Below, piece by piece: positions 8,817-16,716 of a stretch of 64,000 nt of DNA. The stretch is taken from assembly GCA_030149205.1 (NCBI GenBank), contig JASBSB010000001.1, positions 652,712 through 716,711 on the forward strand, read 5' to 3'. Both the position numbers and the translations under genes were made by a program. Below the pieces are notes generated by a model. That model had not been told where the DNA came from. It saw only the letters and a program-made list of their open reading frames with translations, and searched no databases. Numbering within the stretch: the first letter of the stretch is position 1; every line of letters starts with the position of its first letter. Origin of the DNA: Candidatus Heimdallarchaeota archaeon. GTDB lineage: Archaea; Asgardarchaeota; Heimdallarchaeia; Heimdallarchaeales; Kariarchaeaceae.

Positions 8817-10019
8817 TCACTGGTAAGAAACTAAAATATTACCGATTACCAAGATTAACACTAAAACTTGTACAGATATTGACAAGAAATTTCTAAATCC
8901 TTCTTTCACATATTGCAGGAGAAAAGAAAGAATCTTCCCCCCATCTGTGAAAGTGAATGGTAGAAGATTGTAAACCCCTACAGCTAAATTCAGATTGGAA
9001 AGCCAAATTAAACTAAATGTTACAAAATATGGAAGAAGTGGAAGGAACCCAAAATTTGGGTAGTAGTTGGAAACTTTAATTCCTAAAGTTGATTTTGTAT
9101 TATCTCCCCCAGTTTTTACAAGAACATCTGAATTTAATAGGTGAATTAACAATGTTGTATTTGCAGGGGTATGGTTCAAAACCCTAGTTAAGTCATAAAC
9201 TGATGTGATAGCAACTTTGCCATAACTCTGATTGAACTCATTTATTCTGCTTATTCCAACTATTATATCTCCAGTATGCAATGGCTGATAGTTAGGACTA
9301 TAAGTGCTAAATCCATCAACTACAACACCTCCTGGACTCCCATAGAGATATGGCACAAAAAAGAGTAGAATTAAGAACAACAAGCTGAAGACTATATTTA
9401 ATGTTACACCTGAACTTAGAATAGATAGCTTTCTAATTGATTTTTCTTTATCATTCATCCTAAATTGCTCTGAATTGTTTTTTGATTCCTCTGAATTATT
9501 TCCATTCTCGATTATTATTGATCCATCTTCTTCAGATTCCTCACCTAAATCCACAAAAGCACCTATAAAAACCAAGAAAACTCCAATCCCAATCCTTTTC
9601 ACTTGAACTCCCATTGCGGTTGCAGCCATTAAATGTCCAAATTCGTGTAAAAGCAACGCAATAAACACTGCTATCAATATTATCAACACCTCAGGTATTG
9701 AATAAAGATATATCGGGGTTGCAACTATTAAACCTCCAGAGAATTGAAAAAGGTTCCAAGCTAAGACAAGTGGGACTGTGAAGAACAAGGTAAGAGTGAT
9801 TACAACTGAAAGCTTGAGGTATGACCTTACCAGACCTTTTAGACCTTCAATTCTTTCTATGAGCTTAGAAGAATCACTAATCTGGTACTGATAAATTGCA
9901 TAGAAATAGGAGACAAAAATACCAAATTGTCTAAAATCAATGAAATAGGCAGAGATAATTAAGACTACCCAAAGGGATACAATTATTCCAAAAAATATGA
10001 GTAGGCTATAAAGAGACAA
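8817..10019 (-). CDS. site-2 protease family (M50) intramembrane metalloprotease
   Basis: 400-residue polytopic membrane protein. The zinc-binding HEFGH lies in a membrane helix at residues 125-129, and the third ligand is Asp359 in LLPFTFTDGGKIL. Several further hydrophobic helices occur near the N-terminus, and a PDZ-like region (GDIIVGISRINEF) lies between the two catalytic helices. An acidic, Asn/Ser-rich loop (about residues 155-195) sits after the first catalytic helix. By family it cleaves membrane-anchored substrates. A small membrane-protein gene lies just upstream (33 bp) on the same strand and may be a partner. Confidence 0.85.
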   Translation of the reverse strand: MSLYSLLIFFGIIVSLWVVLIISAYFIDFRQFGIFVSYFYAIYQYQISDSSKLIERIEGLKGLVRSYLKLSVVITLTLFFTVPLVLAWNLFQFSGGLIVATPIYLYSIPEVLIILIAVFIALLLHEFGHLMAATAMGVQVKRIGIGVFLVFIGAFVDLGEESEEDGSIIIENGNNSEESKNNSEQFRMNDKEKSIRKLSILSSGVTLNIVFSLLFLILLFFVPYLYGSPGGVVVDGFSTYSPNYQPLHTGDIIVGISRINEFNQSYGKVAITSVYDLTRVLNHTPANTTLLIHLLNSDVLVKTGGDNTKSTLGIKVSNYYPNFGFLPLLPYFVTFSLIWLSNLNLAVGVYNLLPFTFTDGGKILSFLLQYVKEGFRNFLSISVQVLVLILVIGNILVSYQ

Positions 10020-10052
10020 TTATTTTTCCTTCATCTTCGCAACTTAATAAAT

Positions 10053-10421
10053 TCATCTAATTGCAGGAGAATTTTTTATTAGTATGTGACTGTCCAAATA
10101 CGCTAGAAAAGCAAAAATTGAAAGAAAGATCAAGTTTAAAATTAGCAATGAATTAGAGCCAAAGGGTAGGAAAATACTACTAAGGCTATTCAGGTAATCA
10201 TATCCATAAATTCTGAAGTTAATATTTCTGCTGATAAAATAAAAATTCATAAGGGATAGAACCAAGCCTATAAACCCTAGATTAAAGGAGAGAATGATGA
10301 CGGTTTTTTTAACGAAGCCAATTTTTTCAAATTTCTCAGAGGTACTCAAGTACTGTTCTTCCAGCTCATCAACTATTTCTTCCTGTTCTTCCTCAGAGAA
10401 CTTAGAATTTTCTTTCTCCAC
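10053..10421 (-). CDS. small membrane protein, 122 aa
   Basis: The N-terminal ~35 residues are acidic and cytosolic-looking (many Glu). They are followed by about three hydrophobic stretches (near residues 40-65, 80-100 and 100-115). I recognise no family. It is immediately upstream of the site-2 protease on the same strand with 33 bp between them, so it is probably co-transcribed and could be a substrate or regulator. That link rests on position alone. Confidence 0.6.
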   Translation of the reverse strand: MEKENSKFSEEEQEEIVDELEEQYLSTSEKFEKIGFVKKTVIILSFNLGFIGLVLSLMNFYFISRNINFRIYGYDYLNSLSSIFLPFGSNSLLILNLIFLSIFAFLAYLDSHILIKNSPAIR

Positions 10422-10565
10422 AAATTCAGTTAAACTAATGATTGAAAAAAATTTTCCTAACCAAAGCAGTGTTTGCTAGAAAAATTGAGTCAAATTATCT
10501 TAAACACTTAGTTTAATTTTGCAATTATCAAGAAAGTTTAATGTGTAAACATCCATTGAAGTTCA

Positions 10566-11309
10566 ATGAAAAAGATTGATAAACTCCTTGAATTTCTCAA
10601 CGATACTTCTAATGATCCATGGAAAAGAGGGGAGGTAGCTACTGAAATTGGTGACCTTGGAGATTCTAAGGCTTTAGCTCCGCTCATTAAACATCTTCAC
10701 AATGATGAACATGATTTCGTAAGAAGAGATTGTGCAGAGGCATTAGGGTTGCTTGAGGATGATCGTGCTGTTGATGACTTAATTAAAGCAATGAAAGAAG
10801 ACAGCTTTAGATATACCAGAAATGAAGCCGCTGAAGCACTGGGTAAACTTGAGGATACAAAGGCGATACCAGCACTCCTAGACTTTTTACATAATGAGAC
10901 ATGGGAATTTGGCAGAGCTTCTGCTGCACTTTCGCTTGCTGAGATTGGAGATAAATCAGTTGTCACGGAAATTGTTGATCAAATTAAAAAAGAGGATCAG
11001 TTTTTCGTCAGAAGAGATATGTTAAAAGCTCTGCTAAAGTTAAAAGACCCGAGATCTACTTCTCTAACCATAGACCTGTTATTAAATGATGAAAATTGGG
11101 AAGTTAGGTTACAAGCTGCAACAAACTTAGGATGGATACAGACAAAAATGGGAACCAAAGCCTTGGTCCAGGGACTCAAAAGAGACCCGCATATGTTTGT
11201 TAGGAAGGAATGTGAGAACTCACTAATTCACATAGCAGGTGATCATCGAATAAAATGGACGACTGCTGAGGCATTACTTGCGAATCTTGAGGAAATGGAG
11301 TTTGATTAA
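10566..11309 (+). CDS. HEAT-repeat (PBS-lyase type) protein
   Basis: 247 residues made of about seven short HEAT/PBS-lyase repeats of ~31 residues, seen as recurring blocks such as AIPALLDFLHNETWEFGRA, VRRDCAEALG and VRLQAATNLG. Such alpha-solenoids act as protein-binding scaffolds. The repeats give no enzymatic residues. Its stop overlaps the stop of the convergent small acidic gene by 4 bp. Confidence 0.82.
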   Translation: MKKIDKLLEFLNDTSNDPWKRGEVATEIGDLGDSKALAPLIKHLHNDEHDFVRRDCAEALGLLEDDRAVDDLIKAMKEDSFRYTRNEAAEALGKLEDTKAIPALLDFLHNETWEFGRASAALSLAEIGDKSVVTEIVDQIKKEDQFFVRRDMLKALLKLKDPRSTSLTIDLLLNDENWEVRLQAATNLGWIQTKMGTKALVQGLKRDPHMFVRKECENSLIHIAGDHRIKWTTAEALLANLEEMEFD

Positions 11310-11614
11310 CCCCTTGCTTTTTTAGTTAGTATCTCAAGAAGCTTCAGTTCGTCTTTTGATAATCCATCTGTCAATTCAGCAAGTTCATAAGATTGTAAAA
11401 TTATTTGTTCTTTAATACCCTCGAGGAGTTCTTTTTCATCATCAGAAATAAAACCATCCTCTAAAGCCTCATTTAATGCTTCATCATACAGCATGAGGTT
11501 AATTTGAGCTTCTGTTAACAACTCAACCTCTTCTTCAGTTAATTTACCATCTGCTTGTGCAATCTTAGTCATTTGTTCTATAATTTTAGAAAAAACTTCA
11601 TCATCAGTAGCCAT
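11306..11614 (-). CDS. small acidic helical protein, possibly TerB-like
   Basis: 102 residues from the ATG at 11614; an upstream TTG at 11629 is possible but less likely. The sequence is very acidic and all-helical. The segment TKIAQADGKLTEEEVELL resembles the repeated metal-binding helical turn of TerB-like domains, and DGFISDDEKELLEG looks like a second copy. The family assignment is weak. The gene diverges from the membrane-protein gene at 11725 and shares the intergenic region that carries inverted repeats. Confidence 0.5.
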   Translation of the reverse strand: MATDDEVFSKIIEQMTKIAQADGKLTEEEVELLTEAQINLMLYDEALNEALEDGFISDDEKELLEGIKEQIILQSYELAELTDGLSKDELKLLEILTKKARG

Positions 11615-11661
11615 AGTAGTGACATGCAATAGAACAAACTAAAACCTTTTGCCAATTCATT

Positions 11662-11726
11662 GTATAATTATAAGATAAACACACGTTATCTTAAATTTCT
11701 TAAATAGATAAGATATTTCATCTTAT
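11662..11726 (+). promoter_or_regulatory. promoter with two inverted repeats (operator-like)
   Basis: An AT-rich TATA-like stretch at 11662-11672 overlaps a perfect inverted repeat, TAAGATAA (11671-11678) and TTATCTTA (11686-11693), spacer 7. A second inverted repeat of nearly the same sequence, ATAAGAT (11708-11714) and ATCTTAT (11720-11726), spacer 5, runs into the ATG at 11725. Two such sites with centres about 35 bp apart, at a promoter and at the start codon, are what a dimeric repressor would be expected to bind. The regulator is unknown. Confidence 0.55.
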
Positions 11727-11988
11727 GAGTAACAACCCAACAAGTTTGCTGCTTGATTTTGATGGATGGAAGCGAGCGGTAAACCCTGCGGTGAGGGTGA
11801 TCGGTTACACTGCAGCCCTATTTGTACTACTGTATATCGTGATAATTTTTCCTGCATTTTTTTTAGGAGCACAAGTTTTTTCATTTGCTGGAACGTTGGT
11901 AACCTTCCTGACCACCTTTGGATTTGTGGTATCTTTTTTTAAAGTGATTGAGGAGGAGCAGAACAAGGGCAGAATTAAACTGTTATAA
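11725..11988 (+). CDS. small two-helix membrane protein, 87 aa
   Basis: A polar N-terminus of ~30 residues is followed by two hydrophobic segments (about residues 30-52 and 54-75) and a charged tail. No family is recognised. It lies 11 bp before the oxidoreductase gene on the same strand and behind the operator-like inverted repeats, so the two genes probably form a regulated unit. Confidence 0.65.
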   Translation: MSNNPTSLLLDFDGWKRAVNPAVRVIGYTAALFVLLYIVIIFPAFFLGAQVFSFAGTLVTFLTTFGFVVSFFKVIEEEQNKGRIKLL

Positions 11989-11999
11989 CAGGTGGAATC

Positions 12000-12746
12000 A
12001 TGGAAAAATACAAACTAAAAATAATTGAGATAATTAAAGAAACAGAGAATATACATAGCTTTAAAATTGAAAAACCATCAAATTTCAACTTTTTTCCAGG
12101 TCAATTCTGCTGGTTGAACACTGAATCTGAGGATGTAAACTTTACTCCGATGGCAATAGCATCTGGGATACTAGAAAATGAATTGAAATTTACTGTTCGG
12201 GTATGGGGTGATACAACAAAGGCATTGTTCAACTTAAAAGAGGGAGACATTCTTACGGTTTCAGAACCTCAAGGAACTGGAATACCATTAAATATACTTT
12301 CAACGAAAAAGGTAATTGGGATTGCTGGTGGAACAGGGATAACACCAATAAGAAGTTTAATTTTTTCTAGAACCGACAAATCACTTACTGAAGTTGCATA
12401 TGGAGCAAAAGAATCAACAGACTTGCTTTATAAAAATGAGTTATCTAAGCTAAGTATAAATTCTTACCTTACTACTGAAAAGGAGGAACCTGGGTTTCAT
12501 AATGGATTAGTTACTGATCTCCTTTCGAAAATAGTCCCTGCTAATGAAAATTCATTCTATTTTATAGTTGGCCCTAATCCCATGATTACAGCTGTACTAT
12601 CTAAATTATACGAGTTGAAAGTTCCCACTAGCCACATTTTTCTAAGTGTTGAAAAATTTGTAAACCGTGATGTTTTCGGCCCTGTTTTCCCTCTAGAGGA
12701 ACTTGTAAATCTAAGACAGTTTTTGGTTAATCTATTACCTGAGTAA
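12000..12746 (+). CDS. ferredoxin-NADP+ reductase-like flavoprotein
   Basis: 248 residues of the FAD/NAD(P)-binding reductase superfamily. The flavin domain has PGQFCW and the MAIASG segment in place of the usual RxYS motif. The nucleotide-binding domain starts with GIAGGTGITPIRSL and ends with VGPNPMITAVL. The missing Arg-x-Tyr-Ser makes FAD binding less typical than in the paralogue at 43704. No C-terminal iron-sulphur cysteines are present, so it is not a PyrK-type subunit. The electron partner is unknown. Confidence 0.75.
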   Translation: MEKYKLKIIEIIKETENIHSFKIEKPSNFNFFPGQFCWLNTESEDVNFTPMAIASGILENELKFTVRVWGDTTKALFNLKEGDILTVSEPQGTGIPLNILSTKKVIGIAGGTGITPIRSLIFSRTDKSLTEVAYGAKESTDLLYKNELSKLSINSYLTTEKEEPGFHNGLVTDLLSKIVPANENSFYFIVGPNPMITAVLSKLYELKVPTSHIFLSVEKFVNRDVFGPVFPLEELVNLRQFLVNLLPE

Positions 12747-12795
12747 ACTATTGGCTTTGAAAAATTTCCTATTAAGTTAAAATATTAAATTTGAT

Positions 12796-13260
12796 TTATT
12801 CTGCTTGCTCTGCAGTAAGGGTCACTGACCCACCAGCAGCTTCAACCTTTTTGACAGCCTTTACAGTTGCCTTTTGAACGGTTATGTTTAATTTGTGAGT
12901 GACTTCTCCCTGAGAGAGCAGCTTTTTGTACCCAAGTTTATCAAGGTCAACATTGAAAACGTCTCCATCTTTGGTTACTAATTGTTGTTTAACCAAACGT
13001 TCTACCGATGTATTCAGATGTGATACATTAATGGTTGGAGATTTTTTCAGATATTTTTGAGGTCTGATAAATCCGTATTTTCCACTAAATTTCTTTCTGT
13101 TAAGCTTTGCTTCTTTGATTACACTGATCCAATTATGACTGAACCTTCCTGCGTTTCCAGCTCCACCAGACATTCCTTTGCCTTTGTGATCCTTAACCAC
13201 ACCATATCCATGTGATCTTGAACCTCTCATTCTTCTGACTTTCTTTCTTTTTCTGATCAT
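12796..13260 (-). CDS. rpl15: 50S ribosomal protein uL15
   Basis: 154 residues. The basic N-terminus MIRKRKKVRRMRGSRSHGYG and the Gly-rich GKGMSGGAGNAGRF are the uL15 signature, and the C-terminal VTLTAEQAE helix is typical of archaeal forms. It is the last gene of the eL32-uL15 block, one base downstream of uL30. Archaeal spc operons commonly continue with secY after uL15, but here a reductase gene on the other strand ends the block. Confidence 0.95.
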   Translation of the reverse strand: MIRKRKKVRRMRGSRSHGYGVVKDHKGKGMSGGAGNAGRFSHNWISVIKEAKLNRKKFSGKYGFIRPQKYLKKSPTINVSHLNTSVERLVKQQLVTKDGDVFNVDLDKLGYKKLLSQGEVTHKLNITVQKATVKAVKKVEAAGGSVTLTAEQAE

Positions 13261-13261
13261 T

Positions 13262-13741
13262 TTAAGCCATCCTCATGATTAACTTCGACATCTCTTCACC
13301 TCTGTATCCAAGGTCTCCATTTCTGGTTACTGGATTTTTAAGGGATTTAAATCCCTTCTTAGGGGGGGAGAGTCTGAAGACAGGTCTGAATTCAGGAATA
13401 TCAGTTAGTTTTGCATTTCCCTCCAATAAAGCCTTTGCAAAATCGCTGATCGATTTGAATTCAGTATTCTTTTTTATGTAAGCATCGGTAATTTTCTTTC
13501 TACCGGTTAGTTCACCTCGCTTTTTGATGAGGTGGATCAGGGTTTTTTTGTCAACTGATCCCCATGTTACCCTATCCTTAGCCTTATCTAGCATTCCTTC
13601 CAAAGTGGGATTCTTCTGAAATACCACAGCGTGATTCACCTTATGAAGCCTAAGAAGCGAAAGTGTCTTTTTGACTGAATGTTCAGTATCAGCTTGTCCT
13701 CTCAGCCTAACTATAACAATCATTTCATTATTTTCACTCAT
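13262..13741 (-). CDS. rpl30: 50S ribosomal protein uL30
   Basis: 159 residues from the ATG at 13741. A Shine-Dalgarno-like GGAGTGG sits just upstream, inside the end of uS5, so this start is preferred over the upstream GTG at 13750. The MIVIVRLRGQ strand and the LRLHKVNHAVVF block define the uL30 fold. The archaeal C-terminal extension ends with FRPVFRLSPPKKGF. It lies between uS5 and uL15 as in other archaea. Confidence 0.94.
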   Translation of the reverse strand: MSENNEMIVIVRLRGQADTEHSVKKTLSLLRLHKVNHAVVFQKNPTLEGMLDKAKDRVTWGSVDKKTLIHLIKKRGELTGRKKITDAYIKKNTEFKSISDFAKALLEGNAKLTDIPEFRPVFRLSPPKKGFKSLKNPVTRNGDLGYRGEEMSKLIMRMA

Positions 13742-13743
13742 GA

Positions 13744-14367
13744 TTACCACTCCGTTGGGGGAAGAACATCATAGGTTCTTTTCAAGGCATCAAATGTTGC
13801 CAAAGCATAATTGCTTGTTGTTGATGTGGATCCTGATGTGCGGCTCCAAATATCATTGATTCCAGCAAAAGAAAGAACTGTTTGTCCAACTTCACCTGCT
13901 GCAAGTCCAAGACCTCTAGGTGCAGGTATAAGTTGAACTTTAACTGAACCAGTTGATCCAGATGTCTTGAATGGGATGGAGTGTTTACCACCACAGTTAC
14001 ATTCCCAAGAACCACAGCCTCTACGGATGGGTGCAATGTTTAATTTGGCGTTAAGAATCGACTTTCGGATAGCTGGCCCAGCTTCTCTCAGCTTAGCCTC
14101 ACCGACACCGACATATCCACCTCTGTTGCCAACCACTGCTGTAGCTCTAAATTGCCTTTTTCTTCCAGCTCTGCTCATCTTTTGCACGAGTTTTATCTGA
14201 AGTAACTGATCCTCCAGATTTGGAAGTAGAAGATCCACGATTTGCCACTCTCGGATAATTAATCCTTTTTGAAAAATCTCATCAATAGAAGTGACCTTTC
14301 CTTCGAGTACATCTCTTCCAAGTCTTGTTTTTGGTTCCCAATCGTCCATTACACTGGTACTACTCAT
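13744..14367 (-). CDS. rps5: 30S ribosomal protein uS5
   Basis: 207 residues. The central KRQFRATAVVGNRGGYVG motif and the archaeal cysteine-containing stretch RRGCGSWECNCGGKHS are diagnostic of archaeal/eukaryotic uS5. The C-terminal domain carries PAPRGLGLAAGE. It is separated from uL18 by 4 bp, within the block of six ribosomal genes on the minus strand. Confidence 0.96.
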   Translation of the reverse strand: MSSTSVMDDWEPKTRLGRDVLEGKVTSIDEIFQKGLIIREWQIVDLLLPNLEDQLLQIKLVQKMSRAGRKRQFRATAVVGNRGGYVGVGEAKLREAGPAIRKSILNAKLNIAPIRRGCGSWECNCGGKHSIPFKTSGSTGSVKVQLIPAPRGLGLAAGEVGQTVLSFAGINDIWSRTSGSTSTTSNYALATFDALKRTYDVLPPTEW

Positions 14368-14371
14368 AATC

Positions 14372-14959
14372 TTAGAACTCCTTGTCTATTGCCTTTACAG
14401 TTTTGTCAAAGAAGCTCGCAATTTTCTCTGGGGCCTGTTTTGCCTTCAAATAACCTGCATATCTTTGTTTGTAAAGTTTATTGTCTTCTTTTTTCAAGGC
14501 TTCACTGTATTTTGCAATGTGTGAACCTTTGATTATTTCTTCATCTGGGAAAATATCCTCACCGGCGGGAATCTCTATTCCTGCGTCAATCACACCTTTC
14601 AGGCATGCGAAGAGCCTCGTTTTGTTTTGAGGGTTCTGTACTCCTAAATCGAGAATAGCAAAATCAATACCGCTCTTAAGTGCCTTTTTCCCTGCTAAAT
14701 AACCTGTTAGGTAAGCTGCGGGGATATTTCCACCATTGATATTCCAACCAAACTGAGAAAGATTCATTGAACTAGCGGATGTTAAAGTTTTGTCTCCATC
14801 AGCAAGTGATTCAACCATTTGAACTCTAATGTTTTTGGTTGATTTTCTTATTACTAATCTGATACTCCTTGATTTTAGAAGCTCTTTTCTTCTGTAAAAA
14901 TTGGTCTTTCCCTCTCTTCTTCTTCGAAGAGCAACTCTATATCTAGGTCCATTTGCCAT
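14372..14959 (-). CDS. rpl18: 50S ribosomal protein uL18
   Basis: 195 residues, with the archaeal N-terminus MANGPRYRVALRRRREGKT and TNFYRRKELLKSRSIRLVIRKS. The AYLTGYLAGKKA and DLGVQNPQNKTRLFACLKGV blocks follow the archaeal/eukaryotic (L5e-like) form, which binds 5S rRNA. It sits between eL19 and uS5. Confidence 0.95.
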   Translation of the reverse strand: MANGPRYRVALRRRREGKTNFYRRKELLKSRSIRLVIRKSTKNIRVQMVESLADGDKTLTSASSMNLSQFGWNINGGNIPAAYLTGYLAGKKALKSGIDFAILDLGVQNPQNKTRLFACLKGVIDAGIEIPAGEDIFPDEEIIKGSHIAKYSEALKKEDNKLYKQRYAGYLKAKQAPEKIASFFDKTVKAIDKEF

Positions 14960-14964
14960 TTATA

Positions 14965-15444
14965 TCACCTGTTGTAGGGAGGGATTTTTTTCTCTGCAAG
15001 ACCTCGCTCAGAAATGACACTTGAAAGATATCTGACACTTCTGAATAGATTCCCTTTTGCTTGCAGGTATAATGTTCTGTAGGTATTAGGAGTGATGTAC
15101 CCCTCATCTCTAAGTTTCTTCAGGTACTTTCTTTGAGCCCTGATTTTATTGATCCATACGGTCTTTTGATTGCTTCTCGCATTCAAACTCCCTTTCCTGG
15201 ATCCTAAGCCTTTACGTTGACCACGTTGACGTTTTGGGTGATTTTTCCTCGCGTTTCTTCTACTGGTGCCAATTACCTTTCTTTTTGAAATCACACCAGA
15301 AGAGATCAATTTTTCTATGTCTGCACGAGTTAAAGCCAAAGCTACATCATTTATCTTATGATGTTCTGGATCGATGTGAACACGATTCACTCCAACCTTC
15401 AATATGCTGGATGCCATCTTACGCTGAGCCTTTAAATTGGTCAT
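14965..15444 (-). CDS. rpl19e: 50S ribosomal protein eL19
   Basis: 159 residues. The N-terminal LKAQRKMASSILKVGVNRV and the very basic GTSRRNARKNHPKRQRGQRKG stretch are characteristic of eL19, a protein found in archaea and eukaryotes but not bacteria. Its start overlaps the stop of eL32 by 4 bp, and uL18 follows 5 bp downstream. Confidence 0.95.
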   Translation of the reverse strand: MTNLKAQRKMASSILKVGVNRVHIDPEHHKINDVALALTRADIEKLISSGVISKRKVIGTSRRNARKNHPKRQRGQRKGLGSRKGSLNARSNQKTVWINKIRAQRKYLKKLRDEGYITPNTYRTLYLQAKGNLFRSVRYLSSVISERGLAEKKIPPYNR

Positions 15445-15974
15445 TCGGTCTCCTCCTTAAATTCTTCTTCAGCCTCTTCTTCAAGAGGTTCCTCTTCTTC
15501 AAGAGCGTCTTCCAATAGTTCATCCTCCTCATCTTCAAACTCGAAGTCATCCTCTGAGAATTCTTCATCCGTGAATTCTGATTCATGACGCCTTACAATT
15601 GGATTGAGGATGTGAATTTCCATCTCTTCTGCTCTTTCAATGATCAAGGTTCTCTTTCTGCTACCGACAGTCCTTCCAATCTGTGCGACTTGTGTGTCGG
15701 GATCAACTTTTTGTAAATCATCCAGGTTGTGCACTCGCACAATCTCGAAACCTGATGGGTGAAGCCCTCTAACCAGTTTGGGATTTCTATAGCCCACATT
15801 TGGAGATTTACGTTTTCCCTTCAGCTTGTGACGCATCTTACTGTCAATACCACGAGGTCTTCTCCAAGTGGTTTGAATACGTTTTAACCTGTGCCATTCG
15901 GCTCTTAGAAACTTTGGTCTTCTCTTGTTTTTCTTAGACCTAAGTCGCAATAGTCTATCTTTCTTTTCACTCAT
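15441..15974 (-). CDS. rpl32e: 50S ribosomal protein eL32 with acidic C-terminal tail
   Basis: 177 residues. The core carries the eL32 motifs FLRAEWHRLKRIQTTWRRP, KSPNVGYRNPKLVRGLHP and the strand HNLDDLQKVDP. After about residue 130 there is an unusual tail of ~45 residues made almost entirely of Glu and Asp. The gene opens the eL32-eL19-uL18-uS5-uL30-uL15 unit; uL6, uS8 and the other upstream spc genes are not here. A 5' leader with alternative hairpins lies upstream. Confidence 0.94.
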   Translation of the reverse strand: MSEKKDRLLRLRSKKNKRRPKFLRAEWHRLKRIQTTWRRPRGIDSKMRHKLKGKRKSPNVGYRNPKLVRGLHPSGFEIVRVHNLDDLQKVDPDTQVAQIGRTVGSRKRTLIIERAEEMEIHILNPIVRRHESEFTDEEFSEDDFEFEDEEDELLEDALEEEEPLEEEAEEEFKEETE

Positions 15975-16150
15975 AGTAATTACTCCTTGAGTTATATTGA
16001 CTAATCCGCTTCAATCAATCGTCAAATTCGATATCAAACAGTTGTTGATCGACGTTGGTGCTTTACGCAGAGGAAACGACCGACCGAAGTGGTTTCACAC
16101 TTGGAAACCTAATGATTATACTTCTCCATCAATTATGTTATTAAAAGCTA
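15975..16150 (-). promoter_or_regulatory. 5' leader of the eL32 operon with competing hairpins
   Basis: On the minus strand, a TATA-like CTTTTAATAA at 16141-16150 would place the RNA start near 16115, leaving a leader of about 140 nt. In RNA order, GGTTTC (16109-16104) pairs perfectly with GAAACC (16096-16091) across a 7-nt loop. GAAAC of the second segment can instead pair with GTTTC (16077-16073) further on. The two helices exclude each other. The stretch around 16060-16110 is also richer in G and C than the surrounding intergenic DNA. Autogenous control is an inference. Confidence 0.45.
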
Positions 16151-16203
16151 AATGGTAAATTACAGATTTCGTGGCTTGAAAGAATCAGCGAACTATTCAT
16201 GTT

Positions 16204-16509
16204 TTATTCTGCTTCGATCGCATGAACCTTGTCTTCCATGACTCTTTCTTTATCCCTTCTGTCATCAATTTTTAGTGTGGTTACAACACGATCTGCTCCC
16301 ATCTTAAAGATAGCCTCATGTGCTAGTTTTGTGACCTTTAAGATCTCATCAACTGAATTTGCCTCTATCACAGTTCCCATAGGATGATGAAGGACCCGAA
16401 TCTCAGGATACGCATCTATCTCCCTTACAGCTGCTCTTACATATTTACTTAATGAAACACTCTCTCCTACAGGAGAACATACCAATTCTGCAATAACCTT
16501 GTACGACAT
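16204..16509 (-). CDS. MTH1187-family thiamine-binding protein
   Basis: 101 residues from the ATG at 16509, preceded by GGAG; an upstream TTG is rejected. The sequence VIAELVCSPVGE, the YPEIRVLHHPMGTVIEA strand and the RVVTTLKIDDRRD stretch match the small ferredoxin-like MTH1187/YkoF superfamily (formerly DUF77), which binds thiamine-type ligands. It stands alone between two ribosomal operons; a thiamine phosphate kinase (ThiL) is encoded 5 kb away. Confidence 0.85.
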   Translation of the reverse strand: MSYKVIAELVCSPVGESVSLSKYVRAAVREIDAYPEIRVLHHPMGTVIEANSVDEILKVTKLAHEAIFKMGADRVVTTLKIDDRRDKERVMEDKVHAIEAE

Positions 16510-16579
16510 AAACTCCAATTCGGACAAACTTTATAGCTTCAATGATAACACCATTGTTAATACATCTGTTTCAAGTCAC

Positions 16580-16716
16580 TATATTTAAAAAACAGAAAAG
16601 TTCAGGTAAATCACAGAGGTTAATCAATCTCTAACCTGCGTTTGACTGAAGGTTAATTCAGGAGCAGGAGGTGATGACAGATAGATCACAACACAATACT
16701 AACAGCAGTAAACAAG
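16580..16716 (+). promoter_or_regulatory. promoter and structured leader of the uL1-uL10-P1 operon
   Basis: A TATA box TATATTTAAAA at 16580-16590 predicts an RNA start near 16612 and a leader of about 105 nt. AGGTTA (16617-16622) can pair with TAACCT (16632-16637), which can instead pair with AGGTTA at 16650-16655. That third segment also overlaps a small hairpin CTGAA/TTCAG (16646-16661). Closer to the gene, GTGAT (16671-16675) and ATCAC (16685-16689) form another stem. Archaeal L1 is known in some species to repress its own mRNA, so this is a candidate binding region. Confidence 0.5.

Noticed and set aside
16060..16110. tRNA or small stable RNA in the GC-richer part of the eL32 leader
   Set aside because: Only short competing hairpins are found, no acceptor or T-arm pattern; better explained as an mRNA leader.
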